Source of the DNA: an uncultured Flavobacteriaceae bacterium
Lineage (GTDB): Bacteria > Bacteroidota > Bacteroidia > Flavobacteriales > Flavobacteriaceae
Length of the DNA stretch: 64,000 nucleotides
Reading direction: 5' to 3'
Assembly: GCA_947502635.1 (NCBI GenBank)
Contig: CANNAN010000007.1
Coordinates: 186,001 to 250,000, forward strand
Positions 1 to 8,364 of the stretch are shown in pieces (the stretch's first letter is position 1; each line of letters starts with the position of its first letter). Below the pieces are notes generated by a model. It was not told the DNA's origin and made no database searches. It saw only the letters and a list, made by a program, of their open reading frames with translations. Position numbers and translations under genes: made by a program.

Positions 1-738
1 CGTTACTTGTTGTGCAGCATCACTCCATGCGTTTTCAGGATCGTAATGTGTTTCAATCATTAATCCGTCAAAATTTAAATCTAAAGCCGTTTGAGATACA
101 TCAAAAATCATATCTCGTTTACCAGTAATATGCGATGGATCGTTAATTAAAGGAATATCTGGAAATTTATTTTGAAACTCAATAGCTAATTGCCATTCTG
201 GAATGTTTCTATATTTGGTTTTTTGGTAAGTTGAAAAACCTCTATGAATAGCTCCAATATTTTTAACACCCGATTTATATATTCTTTCGATACCACCTAA
301 CCATAAAGATAAATCTGGATTTACTGGATTTTTTATCAATACAGGCTTATCTGTTCCTTGTAAAGCATCTGCAATTTCTTGCATGATGAATGGGCTTACT
401 GTAGAACGTGCTCCAATCCATAATAAATCTACATCATGCTCTAAAGCTAATTTTACATGAGCTGCATTTGCTACTTCTGTACAGATTTTCATTCCTGTTT
501 CTGCTTTTACTTTTTGTAACCATTTTAAACCCAATGCGCCAACACCTTCAAACATTCCTGGTCTTGTTCTTGGTTTCCAAATACCAGCTCTAAAATAGCT
601 AACATCTGTATCTTTTAGCTCATGAGCTATCTTTAATACTTGTTCTTCTGTTTCAGCACTGCAAGGTCCTGCAATAACCAAAGGATGATCTAAATTTAGT
701 GCATCCAACCAGTTTCTCATTTCTTTTTTATTTTCCAT
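1..738 (-). CDS. 3-deoxy-7-phosphoheptulonate synthase (probably fused to chorismate mutase), 3' end cut by window
   Basis: Catalyses condensation of phosphoenolpyruvate and erythrose 4-phosphate, the entry step of the shikimate pathway in the cytoplasm. The frame is open from an ATG at 738 to the window edge (246 codons). The translation shows VIAGPCSAE near residues 20-28, the KPRTRPG loop, and WIGAR, which mark the type I DAHP synthase / KDO8P synthase superfamily. Flavobacterial homologues of this subtype usually carry a C-terminal type II chorismate mutase domain; that part would lie left of the window, so the fusion is inference. It is the last visible gene of the pheA-aminotransferase-tyrA operon, 20 bases after tyrA, and should share the attenuator at 3752-3889. 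The function is secure; the C-terminal half is unseen. Confidence 0.93.
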   Translation of the reverse strand, partial: MENKKEMRNWLDALNLDHPLVIAGPCSAETEEQVLKIAHELKDTDVSYFRAGIWKPRTRPGMFEGVGALGLKWLQKVKAETGMKICTEVANAAHVKLALEHDVDLLWIGARSTVSPFIMQEIADALQGTDKPVLIKNPVNPDLSLWLGGIERIYKSGVKNIGAIHRGFSTYQKTKYRNIPEWQLAIEFQNKFPDIPLINDPSHITGKRDMIFDVSQTALDLNFDGLMIETHYDPENAWSDAAQQVT

Positions 739-758
739 ATTACTTAATATTTAGCTGA

Positions 759-1610
759 CTAAGCTATTCCGTTTAAAATTTGTTTTATATGATTCGTATT
801 TTTCATTTCGTTATAAACTGCTTCAAAATCATCTTTTTCCATGAGTTTTTTAAACTGATTCAGGTTATCGATGTATTCTTTTAAAGTTTCAATGACATTC
901 TCTTTATTTTGTTTAAATATAGGTGTCCACATTTCTGGTGAGCTTTTTGCCAAACGAACTGTAGAAGCAAACCCACTACCCGCCATATCAAAAATATCTC
1001 GTTCATTTTTTTCTTTTTCTATCACCGTTTTCCCCAACATAAATGAACTTATATGTGATAAATGCGACATGTACGCAATGTGCTTATCATGAGCCTCTGG
1101 ATTCATATAACGAATACGCATCCCTATATCCACAAAAAGTTTCAATGCTTTTTCTTGAAGTTTAAATGTTGTTTTTTCAACTTCACAAACAATATTTGTT
1201 TTACCTTTAAACAAACCAGAAATAGCAGCACTAGGCCCCGAGTGTTCGGTTCCAGCAATGGGGTGCATTGCTAAAAAATTTCTACGCTTAGGATGATTTT
1301 CGACAATTTTACAGATATCTACTTTGGTAGATCCAGCATCTACAACCAATCCCGAATCTGAGATCTTATCTAAAATAGTTGGTAACAACTTTACGGTAGC
1401 ATCTACTGGAATGGATATGATAACTAAATCGGCATTACCTATATCATCTAAAGTTGCTTTTTTATCAATTAAATTAAGAGATAAAGCTTCATCTAGTGTA
1501 CTTTGCTTTCTGCTAATACCATGAATAACCACTTCTGGGTCATTTTGCTTTATATCTATAGCAAGACTACCACCTATTAATCCAACGCCTATAATGTATA
1601 TATTTTTCAT
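759..1610 (-). CDS. tyrA: Prephenate dehydrogenase TyrA
   Basis: Oxidatively decarboxylates prephenate to 4-hydroxyphenylpyruvate in tyrosine synthesis. The N-terminus has the dinucleotide-binding loop GVGLIGG (residues 8-14). The motif HPIAGTEHSG (about 116-125) holds the conserved histidine of the prephenate site, and the C-terminal half is the helical dimerisation domain. At 283 residues it matches monofunctional TyrA without a chorismate mutase or ACT domain, so feedback control probably rests on the neighbouring enzymes and the operon leader. Third gene of the aromatic operon, about 110 bases after the aminotransferase, with small inverted repeats in that gap. Confidence 0.93.
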   Translation of the reverse strand: MKNIYIIGVGLIGGSLAIDIKQNDPEVVIHGISRKQSTLDEALSLNLIDKKATLDDIGNADLVIISIPVDATVKLLPTILDKISDSGLVVDAGSTKVDICKIVENHPKRRNFLAMHPIAGTEHSGPSAAISGLFKGKTNIVCEVEKTTFKLQEKALKLFVDIGMRIRYMNPEAHDKHIAYMSHLSHISSFMLGKTVIEKEKNERDIFDMAGSGFASTVRLAKSSPEMWTPIFKQNKENVIETLKEYIDNLNQFKKLMEKDDFEAVYNEMKNTNHIKQILNGIA

Positions 1611-1617
1611 TCCATCT

Positions 1618-1648
1618 GTCTCTTTGAGACATCTTCCCTAAGGGAAGA
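1618..1648. repeat. Two small tandem hairpins in the aminotransferase-tyrA gap
   Basis: A 5-bp stem with a TTT loop (GTCTC/GAGAC, 1618-1630) is followed at once by the palindrome TCTTCCC..GGGAAGA (1632-1648). Neither is followed by a T-run on the minus strand, so they do not look like a terminator. The purine-rich arm resembles the short intergenic palindromes at 24629-24781, so this may be a REP-like element or an mRNA-processing site. The role is inference. Confidence 0.35.
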
Positions 1649-1719
1649 ATTATTAATTACTATTTATATTTCACGGTCTATAATTACTATTTGCTGCTAA
1701 CTAACTGCAAACAGAATAT

Positions 1720-2865
1720 TTATTTTACTCTTGTTATGGCTTCCTCTAAAACATCATTCGATGCACATAAAGAAAATCGGATATAGCCTTCACCCTTACT
1801 CCCAAAAATAGTTCCTGGGGTAATGAATATATGATTGTTTTTAAGTACTAAATCTATAAATGCTTCAGCTTTTTCAGAGGCAGGCAATTTAGCCCAAACA
1901 AAAAGTCCTGTCGCATTTTTATCGTAAGTACAATTTAAAGCGTCTGCTAATTTCCAAACTAAATCGCGACGTTGTTTATAAACACTATTTAAAGTAACAA
2001 ACCACATACTTGAACACCTTAAAGCTTCAATAGCACCCTTTTGAATGCCATAAAACATTCCAGAATCCATGTTACTCTTCACCTTTAAAATATTGTTTAT
2101 ATGCTCACTATTACCAACAACCATTCCTACGCGCCACCCAGACATATTAAAAGTCTTACTCAGCGAATTAAGTTCTAAACAAACATCTTTGGCTCCTGCA
2201 ACACTTAATATGCTTTTTGGCGCATCATTTAATATAAAACTATATGGATTATCGTTAACGATCAAAATATTATGACGTTTAGCAAATGCCACTAATTCTT
2301 CAAACAAATGAGTGTTTGACTGTGCGCCTGTTGGCATATGTGGATAGTTTACCCACATCAATTTCACCCGACTCAAATCTAATCGCTCTAAAGCTTCAAA
2401 ATCTGGCAGCCAATTATTTGCAGCATCTAATTCATAAAAAACAGGTTTTGCGCCTACCAATTTTGTAACAGATTGATAGGTTGGATAGCCTGGATTTGGA
2501 ATTAACACTCCATCACCTTCATTTAAATAGGCCATCGAAATATGCATAATACCTTCTTTACTTCCCATAAGTGGTAAAACTTCTGTGGAAGCACTTAGCG
2601 AAACTGAAAAATGTGCTTTATAAAATTCTGTGATAGCTTCTCTCAATTCAGGTAATCCCTGGTAACTTTGATATTTGTGCGCATTAGGGTCTAACAATCC
2701 TTCCTTTATAGCATCAATAACTCGCTGTGGTGGCTGCAAATCTGGACTACCAATTCCCAAATTGATGATGGGTTTTCCACTGGCTATAAGAAAGTTTACT
2801 TCTCTTAATTTTTTTGAAAAGTAATATTCTTCTACCGTTTGTAATCTGTTAGCTGCTTCAATCAT
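1720..2865 (-). CDS. PLP-dependent class I aminotransferase of the aromatic operon
   Basis: Fold-type I aminotransferase, 381 residues. The PLP lysine is K237 in SLSKTFNMSGWR, with the cofactor-contacting NDNPYSF at 204-210 and NPGYP at 124-128. The closest familiar groups are LL-diaminopimelate aminotransferase-like and aspartate/prephenate aminotransferases. Its place between pheA and tyrA suggests it transaminates phenylpyruvate, 4-hydroxyphenylpyruvate or prephenate; the substrate cannot be read from the sequence. Its ATG overlaps the pheA stop as ATGA, which indicates translational coupling. It lies under the same attenuator as pheA. Confidence 0.88.
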   Translation of the reverse strand: MIEAANRLQTVEEYYFSKKLREVNFLIASGKPIINLGIGSPDLQPPQRVIDAIKEGLLDPNAHKYQSYQGLPELREAITEFYKAHFSVSLSASTEVLPLMGSKEGIMHISMAYLNEGDGVLIPNPGYPTYQSVTKLVGAKPVFYELDAANNWLPDFEALERLDLSRVKLMWVNYPHMPTGAQSNTHLFEELVAFAKRHNILIVNDNPYSFILNDAPKSILSVAGAKDVCLELNSLSKTFNMSGWRVGMVVGNSEHINNILKVKSNMDSGMFYGIQKGAIEALRCSSMWFVTLNSVYKQRRDLVWKLADALNCTYDKNATGLFVWAKLPASEKAEAFIDLVLKNNHIFITPGTIFGSKGEGYIRFSLCASNDVLEEAITRVK

Positions 2866-3689
2866 AATTTAGCATTTTTATATTCACCCAACACTTTAAA
2901 ACCTTCTCCCATAATATCAATTATAGATTTTGATTTTTTAAAATTCACATATTTTTCAAAAGTAACATCAACAAAAAAAGCATACTTCCAAGGTGTTTCA
3001 ATGATTGGTAAGGATTGTATTTTGGTTAAATTCAATTTACAATCGCTCATCACATTAAGAATTGCAGCTAAACTCCCTCGTTTATGGTCGCTTTCAAATT
3101 TAACAGATGCTTTGTTAATCTCGTTTTCAGACACTTCAGAATTTGTTCGTTTTACAATAACAAAACGCGTTTCATTGTGTTTTATAGTCTGAATACTCGT
3201 TGCCAAAACATCTAACTCAAATATATCTGCGGCCATAGTACTCGCAATAGCACCAACACCCTTAAGTTTTTTTTCATGTATTCGTTGAGCAACCTCTGCT
3301 GTATCTTTATCTTCTACCAGTTTAATATGTGGGTACTGCTTAAAAAACTCTTTACACTGCAGCAATGCCATCGGGTGCGAATATACTTCTTCTATATCCT
3401 CTATACGCTGACCTGGTAGCGCCATTAAATTATGCTGAATATCTAAATAATGTTCACCAACAATATGTAAATCATACTTATCAATTAAAGCATAGTTAGG
3501 GATAATCGATCCTACTATAGAGTTTTCTAAAGCCATGATAGCCGCATCACATTCTTTAGTAATTAAAGAGTCTACAACCCTATCGAATGTCAAACATTCA
3601 ATAACATCAACAGGTTTCTCAAAAAATTGCTGTGACACAATATGATGAAAAGATCCTTTTACTCCTTGTATGGCTACTGTTTTAATCAA
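2862..3689 (-). CDS. pheA: Prephenate dehydratase PheA (TTG start)
   Basis: Converts prephenate to phenylpyruvate. The catalytic domain covers about residues 1-180, with ENS at 55-57 and the conserved TRF at 174-176. A C-terminal ACT domain (about 190-275, with GSLAAILNVMSDCKLNLTKIQSLP) is the usual phenylalanine allosteric site. The start is TTG at 3689: an in-frame TGA lies two codons upstream (TGA-ATT-TTG), no ATG is available before the conserved VAIQGVKGSF, and the family normally begins at this point. First structural gene of the operon, 63 bases after the attenuator T-run, so expression should depend on read-through of the terminator at 3752-3780. Confidence 0.92.
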   Translation of the reverse strand: MIKTVAIQGVKGSFHHIVSQQFFEKPVDVIECLTFDRVVDSLITKECDAAIMALENSIVGSIIPNYALIDKYDLHIVGEHYLDIQHNLMALPGQRIEDIEEVYSHPMALLQCKEFFKQYPHIKLVEDKDTAEVAQRIHEKKLKGVGAIASTMAADIFELDVLATSIQTIKHNETRFVIVKRTNSEVSENEINKASVKFESDHKRGSLAAILNVMSDCKLNLTKIQSLPIIETPWKYAFFVDVTFEKYVNFKKSKSIIDIMGEGFKVLGEYKNAKL

Positions 3690-3751
3690 AATTCAGTTTT
3701 ATTTTATTAAGACCTCAATCTTCATTAAGGTTATTCAATTAAACGTTGAAC

Positions 3752-3780
3752 AAAAAAAAGTCCCGATTTTCATCGAGACT
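3752..3780 (-). terminator. Attenuator terminator hairpin of the aromatic amino acid operon
   Basis: On the minus strand AGTCTCGAT (3780-3772) pairs with ATCGGGACT (3767-3759) around a GAAA tetraloop: nine base pairs with one G-U. Seven T follow (3758-3752). It lies 26 bases after the stop of the aromatic leader ORF and before pheA. The segment CGAGAC inside the leader ORF (3824-3819) is complementary to GTCTCG of the first arm, so an alternative antiterminator pairing is available. This is the normal layout of a translation-coupled attenuator. Confidence 0.88.
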
Positions 3781-3805
3781 CATGTTTTAAATTTATATTT
3801 ATAAA

Positions 3806-3889
3806 TTATACATACAACGTCTCGTTCCTCTTGCTAAAAAAGAAATAAAACCAGTTGTTAAAATATGTATAATATACTGTTGTTGTCAT
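3806..3889 (-). CDS. Aromatic leader peptide (attenuator of pheA operon), 27 residues
   Basis: Short ORF from ATG at 3889 to TAA at 3808-3806. Of 27 residues, five are Tyr (6, 7, 9, 15, 26), five are Phe (10, 14, 16, 17, 18) and one is Trp (13), including the run WFYFFF at 13-18. Such enrichment directly upstream of a Phe/Tyr operon is the signature of a leader peptide whose translation senses charged tRNA-Phe and tRNA-Tyr. The antiterminator segment CGAGAC starts 11 bases after the last Phe codon. A ribosome stalled in the FFF run would leave it free, while a ribosome reaching the stop codon would cover it and let the terminator form. The peptide itself probably has no other function. Confidence 0.88.
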   Translation of the reverse strand: MTTTVYYTYFNNWFYFFFSKRNETLYV

Positions 3890-3899
3890 AATTACGCAG

Positions 3900-3928
3900 C
3901 TAAAGTAAATAATATTTTAAGAAATCAA
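3900..3928 (-). promoter_or_regulatory. Probable promoter of the aromatic leader/operon
   Basis: On the minus strand TTG (3928-3926) is followed after 18 bases by TACTTTAG (3907-3900), one mismatch from the Bacteroidota -7 box TANNTTTG at near-normal spacing. Transcription would begin about 3890-3893, only a few bases before the leader ATG at 3889, so the leader may be translated from an almost leaderless RNA. Confidence 0.55.
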
Positions 3929-4009
3929 AATTGTGCTATCAGTTTTTTTTTAATTTTTTAAAAATTTTAAAGATTATACAACAAAACTTCCATAGCATTA
4001 TATAATTAT

Positions 4010-4017
4010 TATTTTTG
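4010..4017 (+). promoter_or_regulatory. Probable -7 box of gldA promoter
   Basis: TATTTTTG matches the Bacteroidota -7 consensus TANNTTTG exactly. The -33 position (about 3988) reads TTC rather than TTG. The predicted start is about ten bases upstream of the gldA ATG. It lies back to back with the aromatic-operon promoter in the same intergenic region. Confidence 0.5.
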
Positions 4018-4034
4018 AATAAATAATTTTAATT

Positions 4035-4931
4035 ATGTCTATTGAAGTAATAGGAATTTCTAAACACTATGGTCAACAAAAAGCTTTAAATAATATTTCG
4101 TTTAAGGTTAACAAACCAGAAGTCGTTGGTTTTTTAGGTCCGAATGGTGCTGGAAAATCTACTATGATGAAAATATTAACCACTTATATTAATCCTAGTG
4201 AGGGTGCCGCCATGGTAAATGGACATGATATAAAAGAGCAAACACAGCGTGTTCAACAAAGTGTTGGGTATTTACCAGAACATAACCCACTATATTTAGA
4301 CATGTTTGTTAAAGAATATTTAAACTTTAACGCTAAAATCTACAAGGTGTCTAAACAACGTATTCATGATGTTATTGAACTTACTGGCTTAACACCCGAA
4401 GTTCATAAAAAAATAGGGCAACTTTCCAAAGGATATCGTCAGCGTGTTGGTTTAGCTAATGCTTTATTGCATGACCCCGATGTTTTGATATTAGATGAAC
4501 CAACTACTGGTTTAGATCCCAACCAATTAGTTGACATTAGAAACCTTATTAAAACAATTGGGGAAACCAAAACGGTATTTCTATCTACACATATTATGCA
4601 AGAAGTTGAAGCTATGTGTGATCGTGTGATTATAATTAATAAAGGAGAAATTGTTGCTGATAAAAAACTAAGCGAATTGCGTGAAGAAGAAGAACAAATC
4701 GTTATTGTAGAATTTGATTATCGCGTTGAAGATGCTTTTTTACTAAAACTTCCAAAAGTAAAAAACGTATCAAATACACACGGTTTTGTTTATGAAATTA
4801 CTTTTAAAACCTCAGAAGATATGCGATCTCATGTATTTGATTTTGCGCATGACAATCAATTAAAAATTTTACAGCTTAATCAAAAAAATGCCAGTTTGGA
4901 ATCTCTTTTTAGAGATTTAACATCAAAATAG
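4035..4931 (+). CDS. gldA: Gliding-motility ABC transporter ATPase GldA
   Basis: Cytoplasmic ATPase subunit of the GldA-GldFG ABC system associated with flavobacterial gliding. It has Walker A GPNGAGKST (35-43), ABC signature LSKGYRQ (130-136), Walker B LILDEP (151-156) and H-loop histidine 187 in STHIMQEVE. The length of 298 residues and the C-terminal extension after residue 230 fit the GldA group of the DrrA/NatA-like ATPases. The permease genes gldF and gldG are not adjacent; the next gene is pta. The single-gene context is normal for gldA in several flavobacteria. The assignment rests on close overall resemblance to GldA; a related NatA-type ATPase is the alternative. Confidence 0.87.
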   Translation: MSIEVIGISKHYGQQKALNNISFKVNKPEVVGFLGPNGAGKSTMMKILTTYINPSEGAAMVNGHDIKEQTQRVQQSVGYLPEHNPLYLDMFVKEYLNFNAKIYKVSKQRIHDVIELTGLTPEVHKKIGQLSKGYRQRVGLANALLHDPDVLILDEPTTGLDPNQLVDIRNLIKTIGETKTVFLSTHIMQEVEAMCDRVIIINKGEIVADKKLSELREEEEQIVIVEFDYRVEDAFLLKLPKVKNVSNTHGFVYEITFKTSEDMRSHVFDFAHDNQLKILQLNQKNASLESLFRDLTSK

Positions 4932-5004
4932 CCTCTCTTTTTATATTGATACGTTTTAAATGAAAAGTATGACAAATATCATCCTTATGATAATAAGTAG
5001 GTGG

Positions 5005-5012
5005 TAATTTTG
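5005..5012 (+). promoter_or_regulatory. Probable -7 box of the pta-ackA promoter
   Basis: TAATTTTG is an exact TANNTTTG match. The predicted transcription start is about 65 bases before the pta ATG. No clear TTG is present at the -33 position, so the support is the single box and its place in the gldA-pta gap. Confidence 0.4.
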
Positions 5013-5083
5013 CGGTAGAATATTTATAAATAAGTATAATTGTCTAGCTTAGAAGTAAGCTGTCTTATAATATATAGAACACT

Positions 5084-7174
5084 ATGAGTAAAGGAATTTA
5101 TGTAGCTACCATTGAGCCTAATAGCGGAAAATCTGTTGTTGTTCTTGGTTTAATGCGTATGCTTTTAGGAAAAACTGCCAAGGTTGGCTATTTTAGACCA
5201 ATCATTGAAGATCTTGAAGCAGGAGAAATGGATAATCATATCAATACAGTGATGTCTCATTTTGAGTTAGATATTAATTATAAGAAAACATTTGCATATA
5301 CAAGAAACCAAGTTCTGGACTTATACAACCAAGGGAAATCTGGTGAAGTTTTAGATGAAATTATTAAAAAATATAAAAATCTCGAAGAACTTTTTGATTT
5401 TGTTTTAGTAGAAGGCACCGACTTCTCTCATGAAAACTCAAGTTTAGAATTAGACATAAATATCTTAATATCTAAAAATCTTGGGCTTCCAGTTATTATA
5501 GTTTCTCAAGGCGACAAAAAAGAACTTAAAGAGATTGTAGATAGTGTTCAATTAGCACATGACACCTTTAAACAAGACGTTGATGTGCTTTCAATAATAA
5601 CAAACAAAGCAAACCCCGATGATCTTTCTACGCTTAAAGCACAATTAAAAGCACGTATAAGTAATGGTACAGATATTACGGTCATACCAAAAATTACTAA
5701 CCTAAGTAGTCCTACTGTAAAAGAAATTTCGAAAGCTTTGGGTGGAGAGGTTCTTTTTGGACAAGACATGCTAAATAATCTAACCGAGCATTTTAGTGTT
5801 GGCGCTATGCAATTACGTAATTATTTAATCCACCTAAAGGAAAATGCATTGGTTATCGCTCCTGGTGATAGAGCCGATATTATTTTAGGCGCTTTACAAG
5901 CTAACATTTCTAAAAATTATCCTAAAATTGCTGGGATTATTTTAACAGGTGGCCTTATTCCTGAAGAACCTATTTTAAAACTTATCGAAGGGCTTTCTAG
6001 TATTGTCCCTCTTATTAGTGTTAAAGGTGGCACCTATCATGTAACCAGTAGCATTGGTAATATTAAGTCTAGAATATATGCTGAAAACACTGAAAAAATA
6101 ACAACATCTATAGCTACTTTCGAAAAACATGTCGATACAGATAAGCTTGCTGAAAGACTCATTACTTTTGAATCTGATGTATTTACACCTAGAATGTTTC
6201 AGTACAATTTATTACAACGCGCTTTAAATAACAAAAAGCATATTGTTTTACCTGAAGGTTATGACGAACGTGTTTTGCGCGCTGCTGCAAAGTTAATTAA
6301 TGCACATGTTGTAGAATTAACATTATTGGGTGAGGAAGATAAAATTAAAGAACTTATTGAAAAATTAGATATTCCTTTAAATACGGATGAGATAAACATC
6401 GTATCTCCTACAAAATCACCTCACTTTGAAGATTACGTAAATACATTTTACGAACTTAGAAAACACAAAAATGTGACTTTACAAATGGCAAAAGACACGA
6501 TGTCTGATGTTTCTTATTTTGGCACCATGATGATTTACAAAGGTCATGCAGATGGCATGGTTTCAGGAGCCGTACATACAACTCAACATACATTACGACC
6601 TGCATTACAATTTATAAAAACAAAACCTGGGGTGAATTTGGTATCATCTATTTTCTTTATGTGTTTAGAAGACCGAATTTCTGTGTTTGGAGATTGTGCT
6701 ATCAATCCAAATCCTAATGCACAACAATTGGCTGAAATAGCTATCTCTTCGGCTAAGACTGCGAAAGAATTTGGTATAGAGCCTAAAATCGCCATGCTTT
6801 CTTATTCATCTGGCGCTTCTGGAAAAGGAGCCGATGTAGAAAAAGTTAGAGAAGCTACCGATATTGTAAAAACACAAACTTCAGATTTAAAAATCGAAGG
6901 TCCTATTCAATATGATGCTGCTGTAGATATGCGTATAGGAAAAACCAAACTACCAGATTCTGAAGTAGCGGGACACGCTAGTGTTTTAATTTTCCCAGAT
7001 TTAAACACGGGCAATAACACCTATAAAGCCGTACAGCGTGAAACAGGAGCATTAGCTATAGGTCCTGTTTTACAAGGGTTAAACAAACCAGTAAACGATC
7101 TTAGTAGAGGTTGTACTGTCGACGATATTTATAGCACTGTTATAATCACAGCTATTCAAGCCCAAAACCAATAA
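5084..7174 (+). CDS. pta: Phosphate acetyltransferase (long, three-domain form)
   Basis: Interconverts acetyl-CoA and acetyl phosphate. The 696 residues form three parts. The N-terminus is a P-loop-like AAA_26 domain starting YVATIEPNSGKS (6-17). A DRTGG domain lies in the middle (about 220-330). The catalytic PTA_PTB domain occupies about 365-690, with PEGYDERVLRAA and SYSSGASGKGADVEKV. This is the long Pta type, whose N-terminal regions usually mediate oligomerisation and metabolite control. ackA starts two bases after its stop, so the two form one operon for acetate production or use. Confidence 0.96.
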   Translation: MSKGIYVATIEPNSGKSVVVLGLMRMLLGKTAKVGYFRPIIEDLEAGEMDNHINTVMSHFELDINYKKTFAYTRNQVLDLYNQGKSGEVLDEIIKKYKNLEELFDFVLVEGTDFSHENSSLELDINILISKNLGLPVIIVSQGDKKELKEIVDSVQLAHDTFKQDVDVLSIITNKANPDDLSTLKAQLKARISNGTDITVIPKITNLSSPTVKEISKALGGEVLFGQDMLNNLTEHFSVGAMQLRNYLIHLKENALVIAPGDRADIILGALQANISKNYPKIAGIILTGGLIPEEPILKLIEGLSSIVPLISVKGGTYHVTSSIGNIKSRIYAENTEKITTSIATFEKHVDTDKLAERLITFESDVFTPRMFQYNLLQRALNNKKHIVLPEGYDERVLRAAAKLINAHVVELTLLGEEDKIKELIEKLDIPLNTDEINIVSPTKSPHFEDYVNTFYELRKHKNVTLQMAKDTMSDVSYFGTMMIYKGHADGMVSGAVHTTQHTLRPALQFIKTKPGVNLVSSIFFMCLEDRISVFGDCAINPNPNAQQLAEIAISSAKTAKEFGIEPKIAMLSYSSGASGKGADVEKVREATDIVKTQTSDLKIEGPIQYDAAVDMRIGKTKLPDSEVAGHASVLIFPDLNTGNNTYKAVQRETGALAIGPVLQGLNKPVNDLSRGCTVDDIYSTVIITAIQAQNQ

Positions 7175-7176
7175 AC

Positions 7177-8364
7177 ATGCAAGTATTAGTTTTAAACTCT
7201 GGGAGTTCCTCAATAAAATTTCAATTATTTTCTATGCCTAAAGAGCATATTTTATGTTCAGGGCAAATTGAACGCATTGGTTTTGATGATGCTATTTTTA
7301 AATTCAAAACTCAAAATAACACTATAGAATTTGAAAGTGCTATTTTAAACCATAAAGATGGATTAAAGTTATTATCAAAACAGCTTTTAGACGAAAACAC
7401 TGGAATTATAAAATCACCTGAAGATATTTCGATTGTTGGTCATAGAGTAGTTCATGGTGGTATTCATTTTAATGAAACTACCGAGATCACAGATGTTGTA
7501 AAAGAAAAAATTAAAGAATTATCATCATTAGCACCATTACACAACCCAGCTAATCTTGAAGGTATTGAAGTGGCAGAAGATATATTTTCAAATGCAAAGC
7601 AGGTCGCCGTTTTTGATACAGCTTTTCATCAATCAATACCTGAACATGCTTATAAATATGCTATTCCTAATAACTTTTTAGAGGACCATCATATTCGTTT
7701 ATATGGTTTTCATGGCACGAGTCATAAATATGTTTCAGAAAAAACTATCGACTATTTAGATAAAAAAGATTCTAAAATCATCACCATTCATTTGGGAAAT
7801 GGGTGTAGTATGACCGCTATTAAAAATGGTAAAAGCATGGATCATTCCTTAGGGTTTTCTCCTGTAAGCGGCTTAATAATGGGAACCCGTAGTGGAGACA
7901 TCGATCCTGCTATCATTTTTCATTTAGCAAACAAATTAGATTTCAGTCTAAACGAAATAAACATGCTCTTACAAAAAAAGAGTGGTATGCTAGGACTTAC
8001 GGGATTTAGTGATTTTAGAGACATTCAAGAACAAGCAGCTCAAGGGAATAAAGCATGTCAATTGGCTTTAGAAATGAATGTGTATCGTATAAAAAAATAT
8101 ATTGGTAGTTACGCTGCTATTTTAAACGGATTAGATGCCATAGTGTTCACTGCTGGTATTGGAGAAAACTCACAATTGATGCGGGCTCTTGTTTCTAAAG
8201 ATTTAGAGTTTTTGGGTATTCATTTAGATATTGAAAAAAACAAAATCAGATCTAAAGGAATACATGCTATTAATACAGATGATTCTAAAGTGAAAATTTT
8301 AGTAATTCCAACGAATGAAGAATTGGAAATAGCCAAACAAGCCGTTCTGTTATTCGAAAATTAA
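7177..8364 (+). CDS. ackA: Acetate kinase
   Basis: Transfers phosphate between acetyl phosphate and ADP, making ATP in overflow metabolism. The ASKHA-fold motifs are all present: LNSGSSSIKFQL at the N-terminus, HRVVHGG, GFHGTSHKYV, the adenosine loop HLGNGCSMTAI, and PVSGLIMGTRSGDIDPAI. At 395 residues it is full length. It is translated directly after pta. Its last 15 bases overlap the end of the convergent gene 8350-9096, and no terminator hairpin is visible in that overlap. Confidence 0.96.
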   Translation: MQVLVLNSGSSSIKFQLFSMPKEHILCSGQIERIGFDDAIFKFKTQNNTIEFESAILNHKDGLKLLSKQLLDENTGIIKSPEDISIVGHRVVHGGIHFNETTEITDVVKEKIKELSSLAPLHNPANLEGIEVAEDIFSNAKQVAVFDTAFHQSIPEHAYKYAIPNNFLEDHHIRLYGFHGTSHKYVSEKTIDYLDKKDSKIITIHLGNGCSMTAIKNGKSMDHSLGFSPVSGLIMGTRSGDIDPAIIFHLANKLDFSLNEINMLLQKKSGMLGLTGFSDFRDIQEQAAQGNKACQLALEMNVYRIKKYIGSYAAILNGLDAIVFTAGIGENSQLMRALVSKDLEFLGIHLDIEKNKIRSKGIHAINTDDSKVKILVIPTNEELEIAKQAVLLFEN

